From Ischnura elegans (lineage: Eukaryota; Arthropoda; Insecta; Odonata; Coenagrionidae), in contig NC_060248.1 in the NCBI RefSeq assembly GCF_921293095.1, forward strand, positions 82,901,243 to 82,965,242: DNA of 64,000 bases. The letters are read 5' to 3'. The notes below the pieces were generated by a model that worked only from the letters and a program-made list of their open reading frames with translations, was not told where the DNA came from and did no database searches. Each line of letters opens with the position of its first letter. Position 1 is the stretch's first letter. This document shows, in pieces, positions 36,363 through 48,576 of this stretch. Position numbers and translations under genes: made by a program.

Positions 36363-37757
36363 GGTTCACGACGATTTGCTAACTCTGGAAAAGATTGTAT
36401 ACACGAATCATTTAGTCATAAAGTTTTTTAAATACACGACCACTAACAATAGTGATTCTTGCATAAAATGTGAAAGTAATCGCAAAGTATTTCTTCAAAC
36501 GAATTCCGTTGTTCGCGAAAGCGCACTGAAGGAATACACAGTTTTTGTCATTCTGTCCAGAATGACAAAAATAAGACTTTCCAGAAATAAGACTGCACGA
36601 CCGTTACTATAAAAATAACCAAAAAGTAAACTTCTTCCAGTAAGCACTATGAACGAGTAACAAGAGCGTCAGCGAATAAACAACAAATACAGAAAAATCA
36701 CCACTCAAACAGCAAATCTGAAGACTGTCTAATCAATATTTTCACTGCCGGTGCACCGATAACCTTTCGATAATTATGTCATACTCAAGAGACAACACCC
36801 ATACTGCAAGCACACAAAATTCAACAGATTACAAAACCTTGCATGTTATAATTTCCTACCGTTTGTAACCCAAGCACGAAGACAAATCGTACAAATTCTG
36901 CAAAGTATTCTCTTGATTGTTAAACAGGCGAGGTTGGTGAGGTTCAATGCATTATGGGTATTGAGTTGATACGTTGATACTGTGCATGAGAGTTTCATAG
37001 CCAAACGTAACAGAGACTATCTATTTCCCATCATATTGAACAAATTTCCTTTAACTCTCCATTTAAGTATTAAAAATTGTCCCATACATGCATTAGGATA
37101 ACTCATGCCTCAATAACTGAGACAATCCCAGCGACATTAATTTTCTGTTTTATAGTTACGCGGTTCAGTATGTTCTCATACTTCGCCGCATGATGCGTGT
37201 GGGAGTTTTGAAGTTTCGGATTTTCGAACTCAGTAAAGATTCGTCATTCTGCTTCAGATACATTTCTTAAAGTATTAAAATAATGCTTTTAGATAATTAT
37301 GGATAACTTAAATAAATAAAATGAAATAAATTCAAATTATATACTGCCTGTTTTGAATTTTAAATAATGAAAATTGTGTGCGGTTGCTGCAGAATAGCAT
37401 TTACAGTTTTAAAATACCCACTGGTAGTATCGCAGGATAAATATATTTGCCAATAATCATAGCAGTAGAGGTTAATAGCAACCTTGACTATATTATTAAA
37501 TGGGGTAAAACGGGAGTATTTCCTGAAAACATTGTTTCTGAAGCTGCAAGTTTTTGTTTCAAATCTGATCCTTTAATACGCCTCGTCTTCACCTTGGCCT
37601 ATCGGTAGGTTATATAAAAATCCTTGAGCGATTAAAGTGGAACTCGTGAACAACTTCGTAAAGTCGGATTTCCAATTAATATTAATAATGGCAATTTTTA
37701 TTGGCGTCAAATTCACCTTAATAGCAATTTGAAACAATTCTTGTTTTTTTTTTTCAG

Positions 37758-38040
37758 GAAAAAATTACCTTCGGAGAAGTCATACTAATCGACGGGTTAG
37801 AAGACCTTAAAAACGTTAGCAAAGGCTATGCAACTCTTCCAGATAGAGATATCCTCCTAGTATTTTAGTTGGAGCCATTGAGTTTTCAAGAAGGTACCCC
37901 ATTAAATCTATCGTTATCTGTAAGAGAAAATAATAATCTGGCCGTAATGCTACAACTTCGTAAGTTAAGAGAAGAATTAGATTCTACGCCGTCAGTAATA
38001 TCATCCATTTCTACTGATTAGGAAATGATCTACAGAAAGG
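37758..38040 (+). pseudogene. Decayed coding-like stretch, unidentified
   Basis: After a T-rich tract and CAG (a good acceptor), one frame reads KITFGEVILIDGLEDLKNVS, then KGYATLPDRDILLVF, a stop, then LEPLSFQEGTPLNLSLSVRE and LQLRKLREELDSTP, and another stop. The composition is protein-like throughout, so this was probably coding once. I do not recognise the family; a transposon gene or a host pseudogene are both possible. Confidence 0.25.
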
Positions 38041-38649
38041 TATTTAGGTTATGTTAACCCATGGTTGAATTAGATGTTCGATATATTTGCCTCAGGAAAA
38101 AAGTTGAACATCATCCTTCTACTCACTACAAACGGCGCCGAGCAAACATTTACCGAGAACTCGCAGTCGAAGTTTCTTAGAACGGAATGGTATATACCCG
38201 AATATCTTAAATCCTGTTTACACGATGCATAAACACACACGAGTTCATGTTTGATTGCATGAATGATTTTTGTGGACCGGAACGTATAACGTGTACAAAT
38301 TTATGAATCAAATTAGAACAGATTCTATTTTCTGTTCATGCATTTGCACAAGTTGGGTTATTACACGGTCCATTTTGGCGTTCAGACATTTAGTCATTAA
38401 TCTGTATGAGCTAATGTACCTGGTAAACAGGCCTTGACATGATATTTGACCTATTCAAAAGTAAAGGATGACGCAGCTTCATAGGTCTTTGCCAACCCGC
38501 TGCTCCACACACTACATGAATGATGGTTAAATTAATATACCCGTAATAGCAGTTTTGAAGGACTAAGTGGCCTAAAATGTTTAATACCATACCTAGTGTA
38601 AGCACTTCGAGATTTAAAATTTTAATAAGAACACGAGGACGAAGTTAAC

Positions 38650-38762
38650 TGCCAGTATTTTATTTATCACTTAACCGACCAGGGTGTTATTTTCAAGGTG
38701 ACACTGAAAATGACACGAAGTGCCGAAACCATGGTCGTTTAAGTGATAAATAAAATAGTGTG
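38650..38762. repeat. Foldback repeat around a hammerhead-like motif
   Basis: Arms ATTTTATTTATCACTTAA and its inverse TTAAGTGATAAATAAAAT enclose about 68 bp. In between, CTGAAAATGACAC, loop GAA, then GTGCCGAAACC again shows the CTGA...stem...GAAAC order seen at 5707, 34519 and 50786. A small retroelement-derived foldback unit is likely. Confidence 0.4.
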
Positions 38763-40506
38763 GATATTACCATTTGTGCTTTAATCATGGATATATCATT
38801 ATTCCACAAAATTAAGCCGGAAACGATTTTATACGTTAACTGCCAGGTTATGTTTTCCAGCGCGATCTATATATTGAAAAAATAATCCGGAAAACGATCC
38901 TTATCGCCCATGGATATACAGAAATTGCATTATCTAAATGGCAAACACGCAATTACTTACCGGAAAATTTCCTTCCCTATCCTTGATGAATCACACTTGG
39001 AAGCTTCTGGGACTGCCGGCAAATACGACTCCTTCTCACGTTGTCTCAGTCAAACCTGTGCTCCCGCTCCAGTCACAGGTGAGATAACTAGTGAGAGGAA
39101 CAACGGCACGCGTTTCATGGCCTCGACCAAAACATATCAAGGCTCGCTGGACAACGTTTTCACGAAAAATGTAATACCGTATATCTGGAGCGAGTATATA
39201 TCTTCGCTGACCTTGCACTTGAAGCAGCGCCAAAGTCGAAGCTGGGATTGAAACGCGATTTCACTGAAGGTAGGAATATAACACCCGCCCCGACAAGAAA
39301 CATGTGCGTACCCCGCGAGGGGCAGGAGGGGGTACAGAAGCACAAATCGCAAACGTCTTTAAGGAAAATAATACCTTTTCAAACAAATAATTTAAAAACT
39401 AATAAAGAGCTGTTACAGTTTCCTTAAAATGCTGATTTCATTCACCTTTTCCATGCTTAAATCTTACCTATAACTTGAATAATCATGGCCTGTCTCCCCC
39501 TAGTTGTGATCCTGGGTACGCCCTTGACAAGAAATGGGTGATTATTTCGTATGATATTAATGTGATCGTATTATTTAGCTGTAAAATACCAGTTATATGT
39601 TCATACTTAACGATTGTATTGCCATAATTCTCGGGTAAAAAGGTTTTATTAATAAAAAATAAATTTAAAATTCATGGGTCTTAAACATATAAATAACAGC
39701 ATCGATAGAGAATATCGCGCCAGCCAAGCCTAGGAAATATATAGGGGTAATTAGTTACGAATATTTACCGTGAACTTTGAGTGACGTAAACAACAGAATT
39801 TTTTATTGCTATTCCACGGCAGGCGGAATTTTGAACCTCGCCATGTATGTACTTCTCGATACGCCTAAAAAATGCTTAAGGCTAACCGACCGTTAAGGAA
39901 TGTCAGAATTATTCTCCGAACGTATTAATTAAAAATAATAATTTGAAGTATTTTTTTAGTCCATATGCATTATAATGTAAAGACGCATATGAATCGTTGG
40001 TTTTGGTGAGTGCAAAGCGCTAAGGTAGAGCCAAAAATTGGATTGTATTGCATACAGCAGATAAGTTTCTGGATTAATTAGGAAGATTTGGAATTAAGGT
40101 TTAACTATATTAAAGCCCCTCAGGATGATTGGCAATCGGAACAGCGATTCCACAAAGCGTTTCCTTTAGTCCACGGCATTGAAGCCGCACTTCGCGTGAA
40201 GTTAGCATAGATACATATTTTAGGGGTGGAAGATACAGCTTTTGCACCGTTTTACCTTGGAACTTTAGGTATTTCCAAGAACTCACTACGCTTGCAGGTA
40301 TTCCCAGAATATAGAAGTTGCCTTATGGGCCTAGAGAGTGTTTTCGCGTTTTTTCACTGGTGACTCCCTCATCCCCTCCAACCCTAATGGTCACAATTCC
40401 CAAAATCTACAGCCTCCCAAGTAGTCTAATCTGGCACCGCCCGCTGAGTTTGACGGGATTTCTAATGGAACATCAGTGAACCACCTACCCACTACAAATT
40501 GCCCAT

Positions 40507-40779
40507 CAGTGGCGTAACTATGGGGGGATGAGAGGATAGATCCCCCCAAAGCCTCAGAGAAATAATAAAAATATATTTAAAACTAACGATTATTTTTGAC
40601 GTTTTATAACTGCATCTGTTTGAAGTTCAATTTTTAGTGCCAAAATGATGTAAAATGTATTTCCAGGCATGTTAATTTTCAACCATTTTCTCGGATCTCC
40701 CATTACCTGAGGGAGAGGGGGGGTCGCCCCCGGGGCCGTCCCATCCCCCCCTCAAAGCATATTACTAGTTACGTCACTG
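40507..40779. mobile_element. hAT-like MITE with 8-bp target duplication
   Basis: The ends CAGTGGCGTAACTATGGGG and, inverted, CAGTGACGTAACTAGT bound 273 bp. The flanks TTGCCCAT (40499-40506) and TTACCCAT (40780-40787) match at 7 of 8 bases, the duplication length of hAT elements. The interior is non-coding with G-rich and C-rich runs near the ends. Confidence 0.7.
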
Positions 40780-40973
40780 TTACCCATGATACTACAACCT
40801 GCGGCATAGCAAGGGGGCTGCAAGGATTAGGCCCAATTCCACCTCAAAGAAGGCTGATTGCTATTGCCACTTCGGAAGCATTTTAATCGGCTTTCAAAAA
40901 TGTCCGCGACGAGATGTCAAGTGCAATGCGATCGACTTGTTATTCAATATTTTGTATTATAATGTTTGTAATA

Positions 40974-41627
40974 GGGTATTTTACTTCATCAAAGAAAACG
41001 AAAGGCATTGGTTGCGATTCGTTACCCACCATTAGTGTATTCATAATATACTAATTATTTGGCTTTAGAAATCCAATTTAGACGAATGGCAATGGTCAAT
41101 TTTAACCTCATTTGAAAAAGGCCAGATTGGCGCCCATGCGATTCCGCTCCACGTGACGTCACAGGGACCTAGTTTCTATACGAGTAGATAGGAGTTTTAC
41201 ATCGTCTGAGATGAGACCAATGCATGCATGAGGCACAGAGCTCAGGGAAACATGTCTTAATAATCACCTATTAAAACTGCCTATGGTCGGAAAGTTTCCT
41301 TCGTTTGATAGGGGAATAATAATCCTTATTTAAGCCAACCTGCTAGCAGGGCACTTTGCTACCTGCTAGCAGCCTGCATCGCAGCGGCGCACATAACCTC
41401 GCCTCAAGGTCACCTCACACGGCGACATCGGGAACCAGAATGACGTCACGCGGGCTTTTCCCAGCATTCATAAGTCGCCGTCGCGTTTTCGCGCGCTTGA
41501 AAATTTTCACTTTTCATTTAATCGCGAAAAATAGATATCGTCGTTCAAAAATCTTAAAGCGTGAAAAGCGTATTCCAGGAGTAATAATCTTCCGATTTAG
41601 GTAATAAAAAATAATAGGAAACCACCC
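40974..41627 (+). mobile_element. TA-flanked TIR element, family 1, copy C
   Basis: A 654-bp copy beginning GGGTATTTTACTTCATCAAA and ending GGAAACCACCC, flanked by TA. It is opposite in orientation to copies A and B and about 1 kb from copy D. GCTAGC-rich palindromic DNA is at 41340-41372. Non-coding. Confidence 0.75.
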
Positions 41628-42954
41628 TATGCTGTTAGAAATAATAATAAAAATCAGAAAAATGCATTAAGTTTTACATAAGTTAGTAGGCTACACTACA
41701 AGTCATATAATCCATTTATGAGTTCTAACGCTGTCGTTATAATCTCCTATGGATCGTATAGTAGTTCCGTATCAGAGTCTTCTCCTTATTCGGCGTTAAA
41801 TTCAATGGAATTACGATTTTCACACTTTATCATCAGAATAAGCCAAAAAGTATGGTGGAACACGTCATGTGATCTCGGATTTTGCCATTTCAAACATGGT
41901 TGCATGCTAAACAGAAGAAAATCGTTTTTGTGCCAAACTTGCTCGTACCGAAGACAGGTTTCTTCGGAAGTGCTAGCAAATTACGATGGGCAACATGAAT
42001 GCGATACCCTGAGGAAGTGGGTCCCTTAAATTGTATGTACCCGCGACTTTACTGGGAGAACCTAGCTTCTGTTAACATTTTGTCCAAAATTCTAAAGTTA
42101 GGAGAATGATAATGAAAAATGATGGCAAAAACGACAAAATTAGATGCTTTATGATCTTTAATAATTACGTGAGGTGATTTTTGCGATTTTTGGACCACCC
42201 CTCGCCCTCAGTGAGATATTGTGAGATTTGGCTTGATCCCCCCCTTCCTCTAATCTCACGTGAGATTGTTCTATATGCGAATTTTCCTTGTAAATACGTC
42301 TATCATTCATTGCGTTGGATTTATAAAATAAACAATTTGCTTAATTATTTTTATTTAATATTAGTTAAGACTAGTATTTAATATCGTAGTCTATGATCAC
42401 ATTTTACACTATTTCTTGCGGAAAAAAATTACGTGATACTTGCCAGGACCCCTCCTCTCTCCCACGTGAGATTGTGTGAGAATCGGCTTGGCCCCCTCCC
42501 CCCCTAAACGCCTCACGTAGTTAACAGATGCCCCCTAAGTTATAGTCTTTTGATTTATGGAGCCGAAGCGTCTTCCTCGTGTGTTTGTGCTCATTTAAAA
42601 AGATAATAGGGTAGTTTCCTTCATCAAAGAAAACGAAAGTCGTTGATTGCGATTCGTTACCCACCATTACTGTATTCATAATTTACAAATTATTTCGTTT
42701 TAGAAATACCGGTTTAGACGAATGGCAATGGTCCATATTTATCCTCATTTGAAAAGGGCCAGATTGGCGCCCATGCGATGCCACTCCACGTGACGTCACA
42801 GGGACCTAGTTTCTATACGAGAAGATAGGAGTTATACATCGTCTGAGGTTACCAATGCATGCATGAGGCGCAGAGCTCAGGGAAACCTGTCTTAATAATC
42901 ACTTATTAAAACTGGCTAAGGTCCGAAAGTTTTCTTCATTTGATAAGGTATTAA

Positions 42955-43019
42955 GGGTAGCTGAGTACCCTGCTGGCTGGTAGCCAAGGGCTACCAGCCA
43001 GCAGGGTACTCAGCTACCC
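42955..43019. repeat. Perfect 31-bp hairpin with 3-nt loop
   Basis: The arms start GGGTAGCTGAGTACCC and end at the mirror position with AAG between them, and every base of the 31 pairs. The related stretch in copies A to C is only partly palindromic (GCTAGC words), so copy D gained or kept a longer palindrome. Confidence 0.85.
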
Positions 43020-44063
43020 GCTAGCAGCCTGCGTCGTATCAGCGCTCAACTCGCCTCAAGGTCACCTCACAGGGCGGCAGCGGGAACCAGAAATACGTCA
43101 CACGGAGAGATTTCCCGGCATTCATTCTTACGCGTTGCGTTTTCGCGCGTTAGAAAATGTTCACTTTTCATTTAGGGTGCGATTCATAGACGACACTGAA
43201 ATTGCTCACTTAACAAAGTCTCTCTTTACGGTAAAGTGAGACTTTAGCTAAAGTTCGATGCAGAGTCGTTTCAAGGATCTCACTTTATAAGGTGGCACTT
43301 TAGCTCCTAAAGTCTCGATCATGCATTGAAATTTTGAGTGTTGGCAATGAACGCTGCGAAAAAGTGAAGAAAAAGATGACACACGATTTTAAATGCGTAC
43401 TTGTTTACAATTGTTTCTAGCGACTGGGTTTTCGTGTTGTATTTTGCTAAGATTTTATTAAGCTGCATTTTCTCGTTTTCTCATATTATGTGCGAATGTA
43501 AATGAATACTGCATCATTGAATGCTTTTCCCCACTACCTTTTTTGTACGTTAATGACTGAGTTAGCTGAATAAAAGCTCACTTTTAATTAGCTTCGTGCA
43601 TTGCCCTTCGATGTTTCCAGCGATGTAAATATTCAAATTATGATATTTTCACGACATTTTATATGATTAACTGCAAACGGTTGTTAGGACTACATGCTAG
43701 GCGAAGTTTGATGGTGTACTTCCATTGAAGGTGGGTGAAATAGTGAAATTCTCTCGCGTTAACTTGAAACTGTACCAATTATTTGAAGATATACCGATCA
43801 GTGGTTGTCTCAGTTGGACGCATATTTTGAATGAGGTATGGGTGTTTGCTGAATTCTTTTCTGCTTACCAATATTTTAATTCTTAGAATGTTGAGCTAAG
43901 GCGTTATATACTACACTAGAGAAATGGACATTCAAGAATACCCACATCATCAAAACTAATTAATGAATGGCCACACAATGAAACATTTTGAATGTGAGAA
44001 TGGATTTATATCAATAAATATCTCTTTGTCTGCTTCAAATGATGCCTCGACATATGTGAATAC

Positions 44064-44224
44064 TGTTGTATCCAGGGTGGTAGCCCTGTCCCAAGGATAA
44101 GACATGTGAGGACGGGGCACGCCCGGCAGTTGTTGGCGGGACTACGCCATGCGTTGTATCGTGCATAGCCCAGAATTAAAAGTTTATTTCCTAATGGACT
44201 CTTGTGTTTTCCTGCAATAGAACA
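44064..44224 (+). repeat. 5' LTR of the Gypsy element
   Basis: A 161-bp direct repeat, TG...CA bounded, preceded by the AATAC duplication. It is short for a Gypsy LTR but within the known range. Confidence 0.95.
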
Positions 44225-44382
44225 ATTTGGCGACGAGGATGGGATATTTGGAGTCCGATACTGTCGTGGGTTATGTGTCGTGTGGTTGAGGCTTTACGTG
44301 AGTTTCGGGAAAAAAAAACTGATCGGTCGACCGCGCCTGTGGTACGTGCCATTCTGTATCTTCACGGACCTATTGCCTAAAT

Positions 44383-47300
44383 ATGAGTATAGGAGTTTTT
44401 GATCAAAGTGTTGAGAGCATCTCGACCTACCTTCTGCGCCTAAACAGCTATATGAGGACATTACGTCCTCCTGTTGAGGATCTCGGCAAGAAGGATTTCT
44501 TAATTGGTCACATAGGAGGGGCAGCATTGGAGAAGCTAGCTGTGAATCTTCACCCTCTCACACCGGACCAGCTGACTTACGAACAATTAGTGGAGGAGCT
44601 TAAGACCATATTTACACCGGTGCGCTTCTTTCGTGCTGAGAGGCTGATCTTTCAACGTCGTGTTCGTGAACCCAATGAAAGTTTTTCGGAGTATGCCCTG
44701 GCGTTAAAGAAGTTGGCTGCCACCTGTGATTTTGGGAACAGTATGGAAGATAGATTAATTGACCAATTTCTGTATGGTCTTAATAGTGAAGAAATAACCA
44801 CTAAATTGGCTGGCGAAAATGTTCCTTTTAAGAGATTCGTGGCCAAAGCGTGCTATATGGAAGGATCTGCGGAATACGCCAAAAGCACTGGGGATAGTCC
44901 TGCCTCAGTTTCGGTAATTAATAAGAGATCTCAACCTCACTGTAAGCCATTATCACCAAAGAACATTGTGAAATGTTTTAATTGTGGAGGGCCTCACTAT
45001 GCTAACTCATGTGACAAGCCTTTGAAGTGTACCCATTGTGGCAAGGACGGGCATTCAGTGAAATTCTGCCGTCAAAAGAGTAAAGATAAGTTCAAAATGA
45101 AAAAGATGGTAAAATCCGTGCTAGAACAGACACCAGAGGAATCTAGTGACGAAGACTGCCACAGGCATGTGGGGTTGTTGCAGTTGCATCAAGTGCAGGG
45201 AACCCAACGAAATCGGCGCACGTTGACTGTTCAGATTAATGGTGCACCTGTAACTATGCAAATAGATTCGGCCGCAGATGCATCCTGTGTAGGAGAAGAT
45301 ATTTATAAGAAACATTTAAGCCACTTGAAGTTGACGCCCACCTCTATGTTATACAATTGTTCCAGTGCCCCCTTATCATTACTCGGCGAATGTCAGGTTA
45401 ATGTTATGTTTGAAGGAATTGAATATGTGTTACCTCTGGTTGTGCACAAAGGGAAGTTTCATTGCTTGATGGGTCTTCCGTGGCTAGAAGTGCTTCCTAT
45501 AAATTGGTACAGTCTTTTCCCAAAGAAAGCTGTAAATGTGGTTGCCAATGGTAAAACTGTGTTAGAGGATCTTAAGAAAGAGTTCCCTTCTGTATTCTCT
45601 GGAAAGCCTGGGCTAATCAAGGGTTATGTCGCCCAGATTGTATTGAAACCAGATTCTGTACCAGTTTTTGTATCTCATAGACAAGTGCCTATTCCATTGC
45701 GAGACAAGGTAAGAAAAGAGTTGGAAAAAATGGTTGAACAAGGGATTTTGGAGCCCACGACCAACACACAGTGGGGTACTCCAATTGTAGTGGTCCCGAA
45801 ATCCAATGGCGAGGTGAGAATCTGTGGGGATTACAGTTGTTCAGTAAACCGTTGTCTGAGTATGGATCATTACCCACTACCACTGATAGACGATTTGTCT
45901 TTACTAAAAGGTGAGTGTTTCTGTAAAATTGATCTTTCTCAGGCATATCTACAGTTAGCCGTTGGTAAAGAATCACAATCTATATTAACTTTGAGCACCC
46001 ATGTAGGTTGTTTTAAAGTAAAGAGAATGCTGTATGGGATAGCTTCTGCGCCCGCTATTTTCCAGCAAACCGTTGAAAAAATCTTACAGGGTATTCCTAA
46101 CTTATTTGTGTATCTTGATGATATTCTTATTTATGCTGAAAATTGGTGTGACTGTTCCTCTGTTTTAAAACAGGTATTAGGGCGATTGGCCCAACATAAC
46201 ATTGTCATTAACGTACCTAAGTGTGAATTTTTTGTTAACAGAGTCATATTTTTAGGTCATGTGCTAGATTCTCATGGGTTACATGTTGAAGAATCTAAGG
46301 TTAAGGCTATTGTGAATATGGGTGCGCCTTCAAATGTGTCTGAGTTGAGTAGTTTCCTAGGAGCTGTCAAATTCTATTATAAATTCCTCCCAGATGCATC
46401 TACTTTTATGGAACCCTTAAATAAACTATTGAAGAAAGATTTCCCTTGGTCTTGGGGTAAAGAACAAAAGGAAGCCTTTGCAAAATGTAAGACAGCCCTT
46501 AGTAGTAGCCAGGTACTTATTCCTTATTCCCTTAAGTTACCTATTAGACTAACTTGTGATGCCTCTCAAGTTGGGGCTGGGGCAGTTCTATCTCACATTC
46601 TCCCTTCAGGGGAAGAGCGCCCAGTGGGCTTTGCCTCAAAAACTTTTACCTCCACCGAACGCAATTATGCTCAAGTGGAGAGAGAGGCTGCAGCAGTAAT
46701 TTTTGGTGTCACCCATTTTAACAAATTTCTTTGGGGGAGAGAATTTGAACTGGTTACTGACCACAGTTCTCTCACAATAATTTTTGGGTCAAAGACTGGT
46801 GTCAAGCCCCTCGCTGCTGCACGTCTTCAGCGTTGGGCAGTATTACTGCATGGCTACAGATTTAAGATTGTGTATAAAAAAGGGATAAATATCCCTCATG
46901 CTGATGTTTTAAGCAGACTTCCATTGGCAGATGATACACCAGTGGAGTCTCCTGAAAATGTAATATGTTTAGTTAAGACATTAGGTGTACCTTTGAATGC
47001 CCAGTCGATTGTGCTAGCCACAGAAAAAGATCCTGATTTATTAAAAGTACGGATGTACATCCAGCATGGCTGGCCCTCTAAATGTGATGATCTGCGGTTA
47101 CAACCTTACTTTAAGAGACAGTTAGAACTCTCTATTAATAACCAGTGTGTCACCTATGGTTCGAAAGTTTGTATCCCAAAAGCTCTACAACGTGATGTCT
47201 TAAATTTGTTGCATGATCAACACCCAGGAATGAGTAAAATGAAAGCACTTGCTCGTGGTTATGTCTATTGGCCCACTCTTGACCAGGACATTGAAATTAT

Positions 47301-48351
47301 GGTAGCTTCTTGTGAGCCATGTCAACAGGTCCAAAACTCACTTCCTCAAATACCATTTTCTCCTTGGGCATGGCCAAAATCTAAGTGGGAGAGAGTTCAT
47401 GCCGACTTTTGTTATGTAGAAAATAAGACATTGCTTATTGTGGTAGATGCTTATTCTAAGTGGCCGATTGTTGCAATTATGAAGGAAACAAGTTCTTCTG
47501 CAGTAATTGAAAAACTTGAGTCCATGACAGCTGCATATGGGTTGTTTAAAGTGTTTGTCTCCGATAATGGCCCACCTTTTCAGTCCCAAGAAATTAGTGA
47601 GTTTCTTACTAGTATGGGTGCCAAACATCTGTTTTCTCCCCCATACTTACCAAGAGCAAATGGTCAGGCAGAGAAAACTGTGCAGCATGTAAAACAGGCT
47701 CTAAAGAAATCGGTGCTTGATAAATCATGTGAAGTATTGTCCTTGCAGCGTAGGATTAACAAATTCCTAATGGCTTATCGTACGACGCCACACACTGTAA
47801 CTAAGATAGAACCTGCAGAGTTATTCCTGGGGAGGAAGCTTAGAACAAAGTTGTCCCTATTAAATCCAATGAGCATTGTGGAAGACCGGGTGACTTCCTG
47901 TAATGAGAAGGTGGCCTCCAAACATAGCACTAAATTACCGGAATTGAAAGAGGGTGATACGGTGTGGACACAGGGTGTTAAACACAATGTAAAACAATGG
48001 AAACCTGCGACAATAGTAAAGCAAGTGAGTGCCAAGTCCTTTGATGTCTTGTGTGATGGGAAACTAAAAAAAAATGTCTCCCTTCAATTCCTTCGTCCAA
48101 GAATTGTGTCCTGTGAAGATAAGAGAAATGAGTTTACCCCACCTGCTAATGTCAATACCGAGGAGGTTGCTAAAATCCCACTTCCCCAAAATGATATTTC
48201 CGAGTCAGACAGTCCAGGATCTGCTACCCATGAGAATACTCATGAACCCTTGCCTAGAAGCCCTGTATTGGCTAAGCCTTGTTCTACTCCCTTGAGTCGC
48301 CCATCACGAAAAAGGCAGCCACCAAAATATTTGAATGATTTTCTTATGTAA
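44383..48351 (+). CDS. Gag-Pol polyprotein of the Ty3/Gypsy element
   Basis: One long frame of 1,322 codons. Parts in order: a Gag region (about residues 1-190); two CCHC zinc knuckles (about 198-230); a retropepsin-like protease (about 290-380); reverse transcriptase (about 430-610) with the YLDD box; RNase H (about 700-830); and an integrase with its HHCC zinc-binding region and catalytic core (about 930-1180), then a hydrophilic tail. The order protease, RT, RNase H, integrase is that of Ty3/Gypsy (Metaviridae). It looks whole. Relation to the K02A2.6-like group of animal Gypsy elements is my impression from the integrase style, not a tested placement. Confidence 0.93.
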   Translation: MSIGVFDQSVESISTYLLRLNSYMRTLRPPVEDLGKKDFLIGHIGGAALEKLAVNLHPLTPDQLTYEQLVEELKTIFTPVRFFRAERLIFQRRVREPNESFSEYALALKKLAATCDFGNSMEDRLIDQFLYGLNSEEITTKLAGENVPFKRFVAKACYMEGSAEYAKSTGDSPASVSVINKRSQPHCKPLSPKNIVKCFNCGGPHYANSCDKPLKCTHCGKDGHSVKFCRQKSKDKFKMKKMVKSVLEQTPEESSDEDCHRHVGLLQLHQVQGTQRNRRTLTVQINGAPVTMQIDSAADASCVGEDIYKKHLSHLKLTPTSMLYNCSSAPLSLLGECQVNVMFEGIEYVLPLVVHKGKFHCLMGLPWLEVLPINWYSLFPKKAVNVVANGKTVLEDLKKEFPSVFSGKPGLIKGYVAQIVLKPDSVPVFVSHRQVPIPLRDKVRKELEKMVEQGILEPTTNTQWGTPIVVVPKSNGEVRICGDYSCSVNRCLSMDHYPLPLIDDLSLLKGECFCKIDLSQAYLQLAVGKESQSILTLSTHVGCFKVKRMLYGIASAPAIFQQTVEKILQGIPNLFVYLDDILIYAENWCDCSSVLKQVLGRLAQHNIVINVPKCEFFVNRVIFLGHVLDSHGLHVEESKVKAIVNMGAPSNVSELSSFLGAVKFYYKFLPDASTFMEPLNKLLKKDFPWSWGKEQKEAFAKCKTALSSSQVLIPYSLKLPIRLTCDASQVGAGAVLSHILPSGEERPVGFASKTFTSTERNYAQVEREAAAVIFGVTHFNKFLWGREFELVTDHSSLTIIFGSKTGVKPLAAARLQRWAVLLHGYRFKIVYKKGINIPHADVLSRLPLADDTPVESPENVICLVKTLGVPLNAQSIVLATEKDPDLLKVRMYIQHGWPSKCDDLRLQPYFKRQLELSINNQCVTYGSKVCIPKALQRDVLNLLHDQHPGMSKMKALARGYVYWPTLDQDIEIMVASCEPCQQVQNSLPQIPFSPWAWPKSKWERVHADFCYVENKTLLIVVDAYSKWPIVAIMKETSSSAVIEKLESMTAAYGLFKVFVSDNGPPFQSQEISEFLTSMGAKHLFSPPYLPRANGQAEKTVQHVKQALKKSVLDKSCEVLSLQRRINKFLMAYRTTPHTVTKIEPAELFLGRKLRTKLSLLNPMSIVEDRVTSCNEKVASKHSTKLPELKEGDTVWTQGVKHNVKQWKPATIVKQVSAKSFDVLCDGKLKKNVSLQFLRPRIVSCEDKRNEFTPPANVNTEEVAKIPLPQNDISESDSPGSATHENTHEPLPRSPVLAKPCSTPLSRPSRKRQPPKYLNDFLM

Positions 48352-48415
48352 TGTATCTTATGTTTCATGTATTTAATTTTCATGTTTGTAAAGGGTTATT
48401 TTAGTGGAGGGGAGT

Positions 48416-48576
48416 TGTTGTATCCAGGGTGGTAGCCCTGTCCCAAGGATAAGACATGTGAGGACGGGGCACGCCCGGCAGTTGTTGGCGGGACTACGCC
48501 ATGCGTTGTATCGTGCATAGCCCAGAATTAAAAGTTTATTTCCTAATGGACTCTTGTGTTTTCCTGCAATAGAACA
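48416..48576 (+). repeat. 3' LTR of the Gypsy element
   Basis: Reads the same as the 5' LTR over 161 bp and is followed by the second AATAC copy. Confidence 0.95.

Larger units (their letters stand above)
36363..40506. other. Intergenic DNA after H2B
   Basis: No gene is firmly recognised. It contains a decayed open stretch after a splice-acceptor-like site (37758-38040), an inverted repeat around a hammerhead-like motif (38650-38762), and a possible third copy of the GGCCGTTTTACA MITE (38214-38379). A 113-codon frame at 38910-39251 has no family likeness and overlaps open frames on the other strand. Confidence 0.4.
44064..48576 (+). mobile_element. Ty3/Gypsy LTR retrotransposon, young, looks whole
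   Basis: A 4,513-bp element. The two 161-bp LTRs (44064-44224 and 48416-48576) begin TGTTG and end AACA, and I find no difference between them. A 5-bp target duplication, AATAC, is at 44059-44063 and 48577-48581. A primer-binding-site-like TGGCGACGAGG starts just after the left LTR (44228), and a purine-rich tract (AGTGGAGGGGA) precedes the right LTR. One Gag-Pol frame fills the middle; no envelope gene is seen. Identical LTRs imply a very recent insertion. Confidence 0.95.

Noticed and set aside
38214-38379. Third copy of the GGCCGTTTTACA MITE
   Set aside because: Some interior words agree, but the termini (CCTGTTTACACG / TTACACGGTCCATT) are too diverged to list as a firm element.
44202-44402. 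66-codon frame overlapping the Gypsy 5' LTR as a separate gene
   Set aside because: It lies in the LTR and leader of the retrotransposon; no independent support.
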